Notes: a model not told the origin generated them from the sequence alone. A stretch of DNA of 64,000 bases from JANSWP01 sp041941305 (GCA_041941305.1 JBGTQJ010000049.1:1-64000), one strand, 5' to 3'. Shown: positions 17,088 through 27,119, counted from the first letter of the stretch. Made by a program: numbers and translations.

Positions 17088-18011
17088 TTACTTAACTTCA
17101 ATCCGTTTCAACTTCTTCAATAACTTCATCAACTTCAAATTCACTGACTTATTCACATTAAAAAAATGACCATTGATGGTCAACCAGTCTTCTTGTCTTT
17201 TTACTTCGGCTATTTCCGGAAAGGTAAAAGATTGAGCAGGTTCAAAGTGAGCTTTCCAATAAATGGCAGCTTCTGTAAGGGCAAAGCCTTCTTTTAAAGA
17301 GCCCAATACAGTTTGGTCACAGATAAAAAGAATTTTTTCTTCCTTATGCGGAAATAAAAAGGAATCAGTGGCATTTTTCAATTTCTGAAAAGGCATAGCA
17401 ACAAAATCCGTGTAAACGGTTTCTTCCTCGTTCCCAAAATCCAAATAATCCATAATCATTTGCCCCAAATCAATGTCCTCCTCTTTGATGTTTTGGTACT
17501 TCAAGATGGTTTCTGGTAAAACAATCTCATTTAAATCCTGGCAATAATGAATAATGAAGTAATCCAATAAATCCTCATAAGCCTTTTGAATGAAGGGTTG
17601 TTCATCCTGACTGCTACCCTGCTCTCTCAATTGCTGCACCTGCTCTGCCAATTGCTTCATTCTAAATTCGAACCCTGTTTTGAAGTCTGAATGATTGAAC
17701 CGCTTTACATATTTGTCATAATTTGTTGGATTATGTTCCGCTTCTATCCTTTCCTTAAATGCTTCCTTAAAGTCATCTACCAACAATTGTTCTATATTCT
17801 CAACTGGATTCTCCCGAAAGATATCATTCATCGGAGGTGGCTGATTGATAAAAAATTCCATTCCACAATGAAAACAAAATTTGGCATTGATCGCATTTTC
17901 CGCTCCACAATCCGGACAAGTCAAAGTCTCCTCAAAAACTTTTTCTCCACATTGAGGGCAAAACCGAGCATTTTCAGGTAATTCAGATTGGCAGGAAGGA
18001 CAGTTTCTCAT
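17088..18011 (-). CDS. Double zinc-ribbon protein
   Basis: 307 residues. The first ~55 residues contain two consecutive zinc ribbons: 'MRNCPSCQSELPENARFCPQ' continuing with CGEK, and 'CPDCGAENAINAKFCFHCG'. Each has two CxxC knuckles. The remaining ~250 residues have no membrane segment and show mixed helix and strand with a charged middle (~85-150) and a C-terminal domain ending 'VNLKLMKLLKKLKRIEVK'. I do not recognise that part. Zinc-ribbon N-termini of this kind are often called DUF or zinc_ribbon_2 proteins and give no function. The ATG at 18011 starts directly at the first ribbon. Confidence 0.7.
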   Translation of the reverse strand: MRNCPSCQSELPENARFCPQCGEKVFEETLTCPDCGAENAINAKFCFHCGMEFFINQPPPMNDIFRENPVENIEQLLVDDFKEAFKERIEAEHNPTNYDKYVKRFNHSDFKTGFEFRMKQLAEQVQQLREQGSSQDEQPFIQKAYEDLLDYFIIHYCQDLNEIVLPETILKYQNIKEEDIDLGQMIMDYLDFGNEEETVYTDFVAMPFQKLKNATDSFLFPHKEEKILFICDQTVLGSLKEGFALTEAAIYWKAHFEPAQSFTFPEIAEVKRQEDWLTINGHFFNVNKSVNLKLMKLLKKLKRIEVK

Positions 18012-18053
18012 AATCGTCTTTATAGTTCTGGGGTAAAAATAAAAAGATTCTTG

Positions 18054-18206
18054 TTCCTGGGTACTGGGTACTGGTTGCTGGGTACTGGGTTCTGGGTTCT
18101 GGGGCTGGTTTGGAATAATAAAACACCATTTTGCTATCCACTATTACGTATCCCAATGGTATCAGCAATACCCAGCAACCAGAAAACCAGAAAACCAGTA
18201 CCCATC
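18054..18206. repeat. Low-complexity CTGGGTACTGG tract with inverted partner
   Basis: Bases 18058-18112 are a degenerate tandem of CTGGGTACTGGGT-like words. Bases 18166-18204 are the A/C-rich complement (CCCAGCAACCAG and CCAGTACCC), so the two can fold together. Bases 18152-18180 recur inverted at 26993-27021. This tract fills the first third of the 569-bp gap 18012-18580. The rest of that gap holds a possible short lipopeptide gene, a dispersed repeat and the leader of the oxidase subunit gene. Confidence 0.5.
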
Positions 18207-18295
18207 AAACCAAAAAACAGAAACCTGACTTTTAAAAATACTTTGCCAACAAATAAACAAATCCCCTATTACCTTGCACTCAAATTAAGAAAGCT

Positions 18296-18424
18296 ATGAA
18301 AACTGTTTTCCTTCTTTTGGCAATATACGCCTGCGCAGGCTGCCAAAATTTAACGGCACAGATTTCAAAAGTCACGCTTCCTCAAAAATCTTCTGCCGTC
18401 AACCGTTTACGGTCAACCGAATAA
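18296..18424 (+). CDS. Possible 42-residue lipoprotein-like peptide or gene remnant
   Basis: The frame reads 'MKTVFLLLAIYACAGCQNLT' followed by 22 more residues. It has a positively charged start, a hydrophobic core and a Cys in a weak lipobox (CAGC). The C-terminal third is encoded by a dispersed repeat (18391-18428) that also occurs near 34677. This suggests the frame runs out into repeat DNA, perhaps the 5' end of a gene truncated by it. Coding status is uncertain. Confidence 0.25.
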   Translation: MKTVFLLLAIYACAGCQNLTAQISKVTLPQKSSAVNRLRSTE

Positions 18425-18428
18425 AGTC
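18391..18428 (-). repeat. Dispersed repeat, second copy of the 34.7-kb element
   Basis: Read on the minus strand this is GACTTTATTCGGTTGAC, then C, then GTAAACGG, then TTGACGG. The sequence at 34676-34716 is the same with one substitution and a short insertion. The two copies are 16 kb apart in non-coding DNA. Confidence 0.5.
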
Positions 18429-18580
18429 ACTCTATAATTACGATTTTAAGTTTCACATACGTTCACAATATCTGTCCAACCCCAAAAACCTTTTTTCTTC
18501 CCGATTGTCGTACATTCGCACAGGGTTGATTGAGTAATAAAATTGCGCGGTCAATCATTTTTTGAATTACCTATTTACGG

Positions 18581-19192
18581 ATGTCCAATCACAAGTATAG
18601 CGAATACGAAAATTTCACATTTCACCCATACAACATCATGATGGTATTGCTTTTGATTGCAATATCTGCCTTGTTTTTAGCTTTTTCCGGAGCTTTGGTT
18701 TACAATCGGGTGCAAAATAACTTACCTCCAATACAACTGCCTCCATTATTTATCTTCAATACTTTGATATTACTAGGGAGTAGTTGGACCATGCTTCGGG
18801 CCAAACAGGCCTATGAGGCAGACGACACAGATAAATATCAAAAAGCACTAATTTGGACCATCTTACTTTCCATTCTATTTCTCATCGCTCAAATTTTTGG
18901 CTGGCAGCAGTTATTTGCAAAAAATGAGTTTTTAAGCTCTGGAAATTCAACCGCCTACCTCTATCTACTTTCAGGATTACATTTTGCTCATGTCATTGCT
19001 GGCTTGCCTTTTCTTGGCTTGTTTTTGAGAACAGCCAGATTGCAAATGAAAGAACCCGTCAGCGTATTGGTTTATTTTTCAGATCCGGAAAAACGCCTCA
19101 AATTGAGATTATTGACCTTGTATTGGCATTTCCTTGATGGACTTTGGATCTACCTCGTCCTTTTCTTTTGGATTAATTATTTAATAAGGTAA
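18581..19192 (+). CDS. Heme-copper oxidase subunit III family protein
   Basis: 203 residues with five hydrophobic segments, the short form of cytochrome c oxidase subunit III. Conserved features are 'SGLHFAHVIAGLPFLGLF' (helix with paired His) and 'LRLLTLYWHFLDGLWIYLVL' near the C-terminus, the family's YWHFxDxxW motif. Subunit III is a structural membrane subunit of the terminal respiratory oxidase. Subunits I and II are not in this window, so this is a stand-alone copy, which is common in Bacteroidota. The ATG at 18581 gives the usual polar N-terminus. A strong terminator follows immediately. Confidence 0.88.
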   Translation: MSNHKYSEYENFTFHPYNIMMVLLLIAISALFLAFSGALVYNRVQNNLPPIQLPPLFIFNTLILLGSSWTMLRAKQAYEADDTDKYQKALIWTILLSILFLIAQIFGWQQLFAKNEFLSSGNSTAYLYLLSGLHFAHVIAGLPFLGLFLRTARLQMKEPVSVLVYFSDPEKRLKLRLLTLYWHFLDGLWIYLVLFFWINYLIR

Positions 19193-19228
19193 TATATAGA
19201 TACTGGCAGCTTTGCAGCCAAAAAAAAA

Positions 19229-19270
19229 TTAAGATGCCGGGCAATGATTTTACATTGCCCGGCATCTTAA
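19229..19270 (+). terminator. Strong intrinsic terminator after the oxidase subunit III gene
   Basis: TTAAGATGCCGGGCAATG (19229-19246) and CATTGCCCGGCATCTTAA (19253-19270) form a perfect 18-bp stem with a 6-base loop. An A run precedes it and an A/T-rich stretch follows. Confidence 0.88.
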
Positions 19271-19384
19271 AAATAATTTAAACAATTGGTGTTGGCTTCG
19301 AGTCAATTGGAATGGTACCTCCAAGTATTTATATTTTGGCAAATTCCCGACGCAGTATTATTCTACAATTCGCTAATGAAGAAT

Positions 19385-19392
19385 TACATTTG
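19385..19392 (+). promoter_or_regulatory. Candidate -7 box for the M43 protease gene
   Basis: TACATTTG is a perfect match to the Bacteroidota -7 element TAnnTTTG, 33 bp before the ATG at 19426. No good TTG is found at the expected distance upstream (TTC at 19361-19363, 21 bp away), so this is only a moderate candidate. Confidence 0.35.
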
Positions 19393-19425
19393 CCTGTCAC
19401 AAAGAAATATTGAAAAATAAGCTAT

Positions 19426-22400
19426 ATGACCACTTTACTCAAATTACTCACTGTTACCATGACCTTCGGCTGGGGGGTCTGGTTTGGAACCTCCCAAATT
19501 CAAGAATCAAATAACACACAAGAGCAAACCCTTAGCGAGGGCTTTGTCTGCTCATCTGACGAAGTCCGGACAAAATTATTTGAAGCTTATCCATCAAAAA
19601 AAGCACTTCAGGAATCCTTGGAAAAGCAGGTTTACGAATACATGCAAAACAAACCACCTGCTGCAGAAAACCCACCCATTTACACCTTACCTTTGGTGGT
19701 CCATATCATCCATGACAATGGGGCCGAAAATTTAACTGATTTAATCGTTCAGCAAGGAGTGCAACATTTGAATGATGCCTTTGAGAATGTCAATTATTAC
19801 GATCAGGGCACTGGAGTAGATGTCCAAATTGCTTTCTGCCTGGCAAAACAGGATCCTGATGGAAATCCAACAACTGGAATTACGCGCGATGTCAATACAT
19901 TGACAGTTATGACTTTGGCAGATGACATTGCAGTAAAAGACATCAACCGATGGGATCCAACCAGTTATATCAATATTTGGCTGGTTAGAGAAATTGCAGG
20001 TGGTGTAGCCGGATATGCCTATTTGCCATCTTCTCATGGAAATCCTGAAGACGGAATCGTGATGGAAGCAGAGTACTTTGGTAGTTCTGAGTCCAATTCT
20101 GCGGTTCAGGTTCATGAAATGGGACACTACCTTGGCTTGTACCACACCTTTGAAGGAGGTTGTGACAATGACGATTGCCTGGCAGATGGAGACCGTATTT
20201 GTGATACGCCACCAGACCAGACGACAGTAGCTGCTCCATGTGAATTCACTCAAAATAGTTGTGACACAGATGTGAATTTGGCTGATCCAAATAATCCCTT
20301 CACCAGTGACCAGGACGATATGTTCATCAACTATATGGATTACAGCAACCTGGAATGTTATTCTGCATTTACTGAAGGGCAAAAAGATAGAATGCAGTTT
20401 TTTGTAGAGACGACCAGAAATTCATTGTTGGCCTCCATTGGCTGTGAAGACCCATGTTTATTGCCAATTACAGCAGATTTTGACCCGGATGCCTTGACTA
20501 TTGATATTGGAGGCACATTAAATTTCACAAATACATCGGTCAATGGTGTAGATTATGTCTGGCGAGTAGATGGGACTACTTTCTCCAATGCCGTAGATAC
20601 CGCATTTCAATTTAATCAATTGGGAACTTTTGATATTACACTGGTAGCTACGAATGATGCGCCAAATTGCATTGATAGTTTGACAATTTCCATTGAAGTG
20701 ACTTGTAGAGTACAGGCAAGTTTTATCCAGGATGCCTTTACCGTTAATGTGGGAGAACAAGTGAATTTTACAAATACAACCACCAATGCTTTCAACTACG
20801 AATGGTTTGTTGATGGAGTTTCCCAGGGAACTACAACTGATTTTTCATTCATATTTGATACACCTGGTTTATATTCTGTTTATCTGGTAGCCGAAGGATT
20901 ACTGTGTAGCGATACAACTTCTTTGACCAATTTTATTAGAGTAGGTGATTGTGCCGTCGCAGTAACCTATGCACCAGACACTGCAACAACCTGTGATGAC
21001 ATCCAGTTTATGGCAGAATCCGAATGTAACTTTTCGAGTTATTACTGGAGTTACTGTGAACCTGATTCATTAGGTGCACCCAGTCAAAGACCGCCAGCGG
21101 GTGGATTGGCTCCGGTACCAGTCGGAATCGATTTTGTGGACAATACTCAAAACGGGACAGGATACCACATTTTTGTCACCCATTATCAACAGCCTGTCGA
21201 CAGGATTGTGCGGATGGATTATGGAAATGATTTGAATAATCCCACTCCAAATATCGTCAATATCAATACCCCTGATATTACAGGAGGTGGTCCCTTGCAG
21301 CTCAATCAAGGAATTGACATAGTGGAAGACAATGGCGAGTTTATTGGATTTATGGTTGTTTGGAATAGAATTTACAGGCTCAATTTTGGTTCAGATATTA
21401 CCAATGTGAATCCCCAGGTAACACAAGTTGAAGGAATCACAGGAGCATTTGAATGGGGTGTTTCTCTGGATGTTTATCAAATTGGAGCCAACTGGTGGGG
21501 TTTGGTTACCGCCAGAAATACTAACAATATTGCTTTATTATATTTCGGTGAAAATATCCGCGGTGACGTTCAGGATTTCTTTAGCTATGATGGCGGCAAT
21601 GCAGATGCTGAGTTTACTGGCGCTACATTAATTGTTGAAGATGAGCAATTCTATGTATTGGCCTGTGACATTATCAATGGCTTAATTCGTTTTGATTTTG
21701 GAAATTCGCTGGCAAATGTACCCACGACTACCAATCTTGGATTTTTTGGCGATGGTTTCCAATGGACCATAATGGTTTACAAAGAGTGTGAAAGCCGATA
21801 TGTTGGATTCCTTTTTAAAGAAAGTGGTGATGATCAGAAAGTATTGGAATTCGCAAATGGCATTACAAGTACTCCAACCATAATTGACGATATTGTTATT
21901 GGAGGAAGAGTCAATAGTGTAACCCCTTTCCATAGAGTTGGAGATGAATTGAATTTCTTTATCATCCAATGGGATGATGCCACCGTCACCAATTTCTATT
22001 ATGAAAATTGTACCAATAGTATACCTCCTTCCAGCACCGGACAAACTCCAAATGTTGTGTACTATGGTGATGAAGGGTTCTACAATGTGAAACTCATAGT
22101 GGATGAAGGTTTACCCTGGCAACAAGTTATTTGTACAGAAATATTTGTTGAAGATTGTGGAATTGAAAACTGCTTTAATGGTCGGGACGACGATGGTGAT
22201 GGACTGATTGATTGCTATGACCCGGACTGTTGTGGAGATGAGTTTTGTGAAGATTTTTATTACGTTGAATGTCCAATTGATTGCTCATTAGATTCTACTA
22301 TGGGCGATTTTGAATTGGAAATGGAATGGAGTACACTGGGAGGCTCAGCTGACTGGTGTGCATACAATACGCCAATTGTGGCGGATGTTGACAGGGATGG

Positions 22401-25400
22401 CATTCCAGAAGTACTCGGGAAACCATGTACGGGAGCCAACCAGAACTCAGGTATTCCACTACCAAATATCATTGTTGTAGATGGTGAAACCGGAAACATA
22501 GAAACGGTCATTCAAACACCTGCATTTACTTATGCCAATGATGGACCCGGCATTGCGGATTTAGATGGTAACGGCTTTCCAGAAATTTTCATGCAAGCAG
22601 GAAATTTGCAACAAAATGCAACATATTTGGGTGGTCCAATTATCAATGGTGATGTTCGAAGAAGAATTGTTTGTTATGAATTTGACGGTACCAGCTATAA
22701 TGAAAAATGGCTTTCTAATGCCCCTGCTGGTTATCAGGCAGTGGAAGATTCAGCTCCAGTCAGTGCTGCTGACTTTAATGGAGATGGGGTTGCTGAATTG
22801 TATGTTGGCAATCAAATTTTCAATGGAGCTACAGGAGAATTAATTGTTGAGGCTGGATCAACTAGTCCACGCGGGATCTTACCTGATGCCGGATTTTTGA
22901 ATTGGGCTGTTCAATATTCAGTTGCAGCCAATGTGCTTCCAGATGGATTCTGTACAAACTGTACTGGTCTGGAACTCGTGGCAGGAAATGCAGTTTATTC
23001 TGTCAATATTGACCCGACCAACCCCTCCTTGAGTACTTTGAACATTGAGGTAGAGTTGACCAATGGATTGGATGGTAGAACAAGCCTGGCTGATTTTGAC
23101 AATGATGGAGATCTCGATGCTTTGGTTACAACCAATGATGGAACTTCAGCTTCTGTATATGTTTGGGATTTGCAAACGCCCAACTTTGTGGTAAATACTT
23201 TCCAATTGCTGGGTTTCAGCAATGATGTGTCTCATGCAAATATAGGCGATTTTGACGGTGATGGTGAGGTGGAAACAGGCATTTGCACAGTGGGGAATTA
23301 CCAGGTATTAAAACGACAAGGAAATACTTTCAATATTCTTTGGAGCATTCAAACAACTGACAACTCCGGTCAAACAGCAAGTACAGTTTTTGACTTCAAC
23401 AATGATGGAAAATTTGAAGTTGCATATCGGGATGAGGAAAATATTCGAATTTTTGATGGCGGAACCGGAACTTTGATTGCTTCCGATCCATGTACATCGG
23501 GAACAAGGGTGGAATATCCAGTAGTAGTGGACGTTGATGCCGATGGTGAAACCGAATTGGTATGTTCTTGTGCAAATGAAGTCCGAGCCTATGGCTCAGT
23601 CAGCACACCCTGGGTTTCTACCAGACAGGTTTGGAATCAGCACACTTATTTCAATGTCAACATCAATGATGATTTGTCCGTACCAACCATGCAGCAGGAA
23701 CACCATATTGTGGGCGATAGCATTGTATTAAATAATTTCCTGACCCAATATGCAGACCCACAATTCCCAGCACCTGATGCGACCATTACTGTGGATGAGT
23801 TTGGATGTGGATTGGATAGTTTTCAGGTAACCTTGACTATTTGCAATAATGGTGATTTGAGATTGACTGGAGAAACGCCCATCACCTTTTATGATGCCAA
23901 CCCAACAACTACCAATGCCAATGTAATGACTACTCAGGAAATTGGGGTCAACATTGACCCAGATGGTTGCGCTACCATTCAACTGTACCTGCCATCACTC
24001 TATGATACCCCAATTTTTGTAGTTGTAAATGATGATGCAAGCATCCTTACTCCTTTTGATTTGGCAAATGACTTCCCAAGTTCTTCAGTGGCTGAGTGTG
24101 ACTATGGTAACAATCTCGATAGTTTGTTATTGGAAGGACCCCCTCCCCCGGAATTGGATTTGGGTCCTGATCAATTAATCTGTGACAATGCCGTCCTGGA
24201 ACTCAATGCCGGAAGTGGCTTCGTTAGTTATGAATGGTACGATGGCACAACAGATAGTATCGTCACCGTTTGGCTCGAAGGTGAATACTGGGTAGAGGTC
24301 ATCGATTCATGCGGTCAAACCCAACGAGATACTATTGAAATAATAACGGACTTCCCGACAATTGCGATGGTTGAACCTCAAACAGCGACCATTTGTCCTG
24401 GCCAAAGTGTAGAATTCTGTGTTCAGGAGGAGTTCTTTGAATTCTATCAATGGCAAGACTCCCCAAGTTTGAGTTGCACAGATTGCCGTTGTGTCACTGC
24501 TACACCTGACGAACCTGGTAGTTACATTGTTCAGGCATGGACCGCTTCTGGTTGCTATAGTGTTGATACGGTGGAAGTCTTTTTCGCCAATATTTCTACT
24601 GATGATGAATTGACGGTTTGTCCGGGAGCATCTGCAGTCATCCATGGTCAAACTGTGAGTATACCAGGAACCTATTCCCAAACTTTCACTTTATCAGACG
24701 GCTGTGATTCGACAAGTAATGTAACCCTGAATAACTACTTGTCAATGATCATTTTTGACAATACCACCCCTTCATGTGAATTGGGAACCAATGGTTCTCT
24801 TTCCGTGAATGTCATCAATGGTACCCATCCCCTCACCTATGAATGGGATATTCCTGGTGTAGGAGATACTTCTGCCATTAGCAACTTACCACCAAGCACT
24901 TATAATGTAACTGTGACCGATGCCAATGGCTGTACTCAAATACAGGATGTACTGGTTCCGGTAGGCAATCCCATTGTCATTGACTTTGATCCTACACCGA
25001 CTTGTGAAGGTGGAAATCAGGGAGCTATTGTCGCAAATGTAACTGGTGCCCAGGACCCGGTCACTTATGATTGGGATATTCCTGGTGCCGGAAATGTACC
25101 TGCAGTTACTAACCTAATGCCAGGTACTTATAATTTGACGGTTACCGACGGAAATGGGTGTACACTTGAACAATCTGTAGAAGTGGAAACAGTGGATGAT
25201 CCAACGATTGCATTAATTCCAACGCCTCCAAGTTGCCCTGACGGAAATGATGGAACCCTGGAAGTAGGCAATGCCAACCCAGCATGGATGTATAGTTTGG
25301 ATGGAGTCAACTTCCAAAGTTCTCCAATCTTTACCAATCTCACTCCAGGAGATTATACTGTCTTTATCACTGATGGACCTTGTAATTATGAAGGAGAAGG

Positions 25401-26205
25401 TACGATACCGAATACACAGGCTCCGGATATCAGTACACAAAGTACACCGCCAACTTGCCCGGCACCAGATGATGATGATGGTCAAATTACGATAGACAAT
25501 CCAGAGCCGGGGTGGACATTTAGCATCAATGGTGGTCCATTCCAGTCTCAACCATTCTTTACCGGATTGGCAGAAGGAGATTATACCATAACTGTGATGG
25601 ATGGTGATTGTGAGTATCAAGTGACAGAATCGGTTGGTTCAGCACCTCCTGTGGGTGTAGATATCGTATGTGTACCAGATTGTTCTGGCAGTATAGGTGA
25701 TACCATCATGCTCATTGCAGACATAGAACCAAATACCTTGAGCGTTGATTCCTATAACTGGACACCAACAGAGAATTTATTCTGTGACAATAATAATTGC
25801 GATACTGCATTTGTCATTATTACAGATATTGATAGCATTGTTTACGATGTGGTCATTACTACAGAAGATGGTTGTACTGCTGAAGATCGACAGGACATTC
25901 AAATCGTCTTCCAATGTAACCCTGACAACATTCGTTTTCCGAATGCCTTTACTCCTGATTCAGATGGAATGAATGACATTTTTGAACTAGTACCTAATGA
26001 GGAATCAGATGCTCGTGTCATTTCCCTTGATATATACAACCGGTGGGGACAACTGGTCTATGAATCAGGTACCAATGGTGACATGTTCTGGGATGGCAAT
26101 CATGACGGGGATCCTGCACCTTCAGATGTGTATGTTTATGTTGCAAAATACATCTGTGGTGATGAAGAGGAGGTCAGGTTTGGGGATATTACCTTGTTGA
26201 GGTAG
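19426..26205 (+). CDS. Giant secreted M43 metalloprotease with FG-GAP, PKD and SprB modules and T9SS type B tail
   Basis: 2,259 residues. A signal peptide (~1-22) and propeptide-like segment precede a pappalysin-type (M43) protease domain, ~60-345. The zinc site is 'HEMGHYLGLYH' (His230, Glu231, His234, His240) and the Met-turn is 'NYMDYS' (Met304). Two PKD-like Ig domains follow (~350-505), then a beta-propeller-like region and an Asp-rich Ca-type loop ('NGRDDDGDGLIDCYDPDCC', ~915). Next come FG-GAP/VCBS motifs ('DLDGNGFPEIF', 'DFNGDGVAELYVG', 'DFDNDGDLDAL', 'DVDADGETELV', ~985-1395), Ig-like domains, SprB-type repeats (~1770-2070) and a gliding-motility/CHU_C domain ('FPNAFTPDSDGMNDIFELV' ... 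'IYNRWGQLVYES') marking T9SS type B export. It probably cleaves extracellular protein while attached or released at the surface. Confidence 0.92.
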   Translation: MTTLLKLLTVTMTFGWGVWFGTSQIQESNNTQEQTLSEGFVCSSDEVRTKLFEAYPSKKALQESLEKQVYEYMQNKPPAAENPPIYTLPLVVHIIHDNGAENLTDLIVQQGVQHLNDAFENVNYYDQGTGVDVQIAFCLAKQDPDGNPTTGITRDVNTLTVMTLADDIAVKDINRWDPTSYINIWLVREIAGGVAGYAYLPSSHGNPEDGIVMEAEYFGSSESNSAVQVHEMGHYLGLYHTFEGGCDNDDCLADGDRICDTPPDQTTVAAPCEFTQNSCDTDVNLADPNNPFTSDQDDMFINYMDYSNLECYSAFTEGQKDRMQFFVETTRNSLLASIGCEDPCLLPITADFDPDALTIDIGGTLNFTNTSVNGVDYVWRVDGTTFSNAVDTAFQFNQLGTFDITLVATNDAPNCIDSLTISIEVTCRVQASFIQDAFTVNVGEQVNFTNTTTNAFNYEWFVDGVSQGTTTDFSFIFDTPGLYSVYLVAEGLLCSDTTSLTNFIRVGDCAVAVTYAPDTATTCDDIQFMAESECNFSSYYWSYCEPDSLGAPSQRPPAGGLAPVPVGIDFVDNTQNGTGYHIFVTHYQQPVDRIVRMDYGNDLNNPTPNIVNINTPDITGGGPLQLNQGIDIVEDNGEFIGFMVVWNRIYRLNFGSDITNVNPQVTQVEGITGAFEWGVSLDVYQIGANWWGLVTARNTNNIALLYFGENIRGDVQDFFSYDGGNADAEFTGATLIVEDEQFYVLACDIINGLIRFDFGNSLANVPTTTNLGFFGDGFQWTIMVYKECESRYVGFLFKESGDDQKVLEFANGITSTPTIIDDIVIGGRVNSVTPFHRVGDELNFFIIQWDDATVTNFYYENCTNSIPPSSTGQTPNVVYYGDEGFYNVKLIVDEGLPWQQVICTEIFVEDCGIENCFNGRDDDGDGLIDCYDPDCCGDEFCEDFYYVECPIDCSLDSTMGDFELEMEWSTLGGSADWCAYNTPIVADVDRDGIPEVLGKPCTGANQNSGIPLPNIIVVDGETGNIETVIQTPAFTYANDGPGIADLDGNGFPEIFMQAGNLQQNATYLGGPIINGDVRRRIVCYEFDGTSYNEKWLSNAPAGYQAVEDSAPVSAADFNGDGVAELYVGNQIFNGATGELIVEAGSTSPRGILPDAGFLNWAVQYSVAANVLPDGFCTNCTGLELVAGNAVYSVNIDPTNPSLSTLNIEVELTNGLDGRTSLADFDNDGDLDALVTTNDGTSASVYVWDLQTPNFVVNTFQLLGFSNDVSHANIGDFDGDGEVETGICTVGNYQVLKRQGNTFNILWSIQTTDNSGQTASTVFDFNNDGKFEVAYRDEENIRIFDGGTGTLIASDPCTSGTRVEYPVVVDVDADGETELVCSCANEVRAYGSVSTPWVSTRQVWNQHTYFNVNINDDLSVPTMQQEHHIVGDSIVLNNFLTQYADPQFPAPDATITVDEFGCGLDSFQVTLTICNNGDLRLTGETPITFYDANPTTTNANVMTTQEIGVNIDPDGCATIQLYLPSLYDTPIFVVVNDDASILTPFDLANDFPSSSVAECDYGNNLDSLLLEGPPPPELDLGPDQLICDNAVLELNAGSGFVSYEWYDGTTDSIVTVWLEGEYWVEVIDSCGQTQRDTIEIITDFPTIAMVEPQTATICPGQSVEFCVQEEFFEFYQWQDSPSLSCTDCRCVTATPDEPGSYIVQAWTASGCYSVDTVEVFFANISTDDELTVCPGASAVIHGQTVSIPGTYSQTFTLSDGCDSTSNVTLNNYLSMIIFDNTTPSCELGTNGSLSVNVINGTHPLTYEWDIPGVGDTSAISNLPPSTYNVTVTDANGCTQIQDVLVPVGNPIVIDFDPTPTCEGGNQGAIVANVTGAQDPVTYDWDIPGAGNVPAVTNLMPGTYNLTVTDGNGCTLEQSVEVETVDDPTIALIPTPPSCPDGNDGTLEVGNANPAWMYSLDGVNFQSSPIFTNLTPGDYTVFITDGPCNYEGEGTIPNTQAPDISTQSTPPTCPAPDDDDGQITIDNPEPGWTFSINGGPFQSQPFFTGLAEGDYTITVMDGDCEYQVTESVGSAPPVGVDIVCVPDCSGSIGDTIMLIADIEPNTLSVDSYNWTPTENLFCDNNNCDTAFVIITDIDSIVYDVVITTEDGCTAEDRQDIQIVFQCNPDNIRFPNAFTPDSDGMNDIFELVPNEESDARVISLDIYNRWGQLVYESGTNGDMFWDGNHDGDPAPSDVYVYVAKYICGDEEEVRFGDITLLR

Positions 26206-26215
26206 ATAATATTAA

Positions 26216-26959
26216 ATGAAAATCAAAATGAATGCAAGTCAAATCCTTAACTACATTAGTAGGGGGCGAACGGATTTTATCCTTCAATTACTGAAATTGC
26301 CTAATTGGAAAGATTTATTGCAGGAAGGAAATATCAAACCCATACAATGGCTCATTTACTACAATGACCTTACAGCGATAAAGGCCATATTGGAAGCAGG
26401 CGGAGACTTAAAAAGTATCAGTCTCAACAATGAATTGGGCAATGCTGCCTTTTTTGGTCATTGGAAAATCTGCGATTTTTTAATACGACATGGTGCCGAT
26501 GTGAATGCATCAATAGACAAGACAGGTGAGAAACCCTTGCACAATGCCCTTGCCAAAGCTGGACGCCCTTATTATTTGTATACAGTTAAAGTTTTAGTGG
26601 AAAATGGTGCCAATGTAAATGCAAAAACGATTCCTGGCATCGAAACTGGTGCATTTATGCGAGATGTCCGCACCAAGGGAGAGACCCCTTTACATAGAGC
26701 CGCCGCTTATGCAGATGAAGCTACCATCCAATACCTTATCGATAAGGGAGCAAGTAAGGAAGCACAAGATGCTCATGGAAATTCACCCTTGAGCTGGGCA
26801 AGTGAGCATCTGCGGCCAGGATCGATTCTCTACCTACTAGCTTTTGGAGATCATCGAATTGGAGCAGCTCACAAAGTAAAGAATATAAGCGACCATGGTC
26901 AAAAATGGGGAAACAGCATGGATTGGAATTTATTTGGGGATTATTTGGTGGAGGGGTAA
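26216..26959 (+). CDS. Ankyrin-repeat protein
   Basis: 247 residues without a signal peptide. It has four or five ankyrin units: 'QWLIYYNDLTAIKAILEAGG', 'GNAAFFGHWKICDFLIRHGA', 'KPLHNALAKAGRPYYLYTVK' then VLVENGANVNAK, 'TPLHRAAAYADEATIQYLID' and 'SPLSWASEHLRPGSILYLL'. Ankyrin arrays bind other proteins; the partner is unknown. The start lies only 10 bp after the stop of the giant M43 protease, so it is almost certainly co-transcribed. That is odd, because one product is exported and the other apparently cytoplasmic. Two ATGs (26216 and 26228) are possible starts. Confidence 0.85.
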   Translation: MKIKMNASQILNYISRGRTDFILQLLKLPNWKDLLQEGNIKPIQWLIYYNDLTAIKAILEAGGDLKSISLNNELGNAAFFGHWKICDFLIRHGADVNASIDKTGEKPLHNALAKAGRPYYLYTVKVLVENGANVNAKTIPGIETGAFMRDVRTKGETPLHRAAAYADEATIQYLIDKGASKEAQDAHGNSPLSWASEHLRPGSILYLLAFGDHRIGAAHKVKNISDHGQKWGNSMDWNLFGDYLVEG

Positions 26960-26992
26960 TTGTTTTTTTGGTTGCTGGTTATCTGGGTACTG

Positions 26993-27021
26993 GGTTGCTG
27001 GATATTGCTGATACCATCTGG
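26993..27021 (+). repeat. Dispersed repeat shared with 18152-18180
   Basis: GGTTGCTGG, then ATATTGCTGATACCAT (27000-27015), matches the complement of 18152-18180 with about three differences. It sits in the 456-bp gap 26960-27415, beside further CTGGGTACTGG words (26971-26995). The gap also holds the long MITE-like copy, a short palindrome and the leader of the LysM gene. Confidence 0.45.
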
Positions 27022-27119
27022 ATAAGAAATGGTATTGTCCATGCGTAGAATTCCATCAATATTGCTGTTTATTTTAAGAATGATAGAATTGAATTTCAAA
27101 AAGAAACTTATCATTTGTT

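Noticed and set aside
19741..20382. A 213-codon minus-strand open frame
   Set aside because: It is antisense to the M43 protease domain, whose zinc site and Met-turn are intact on the plus strand.
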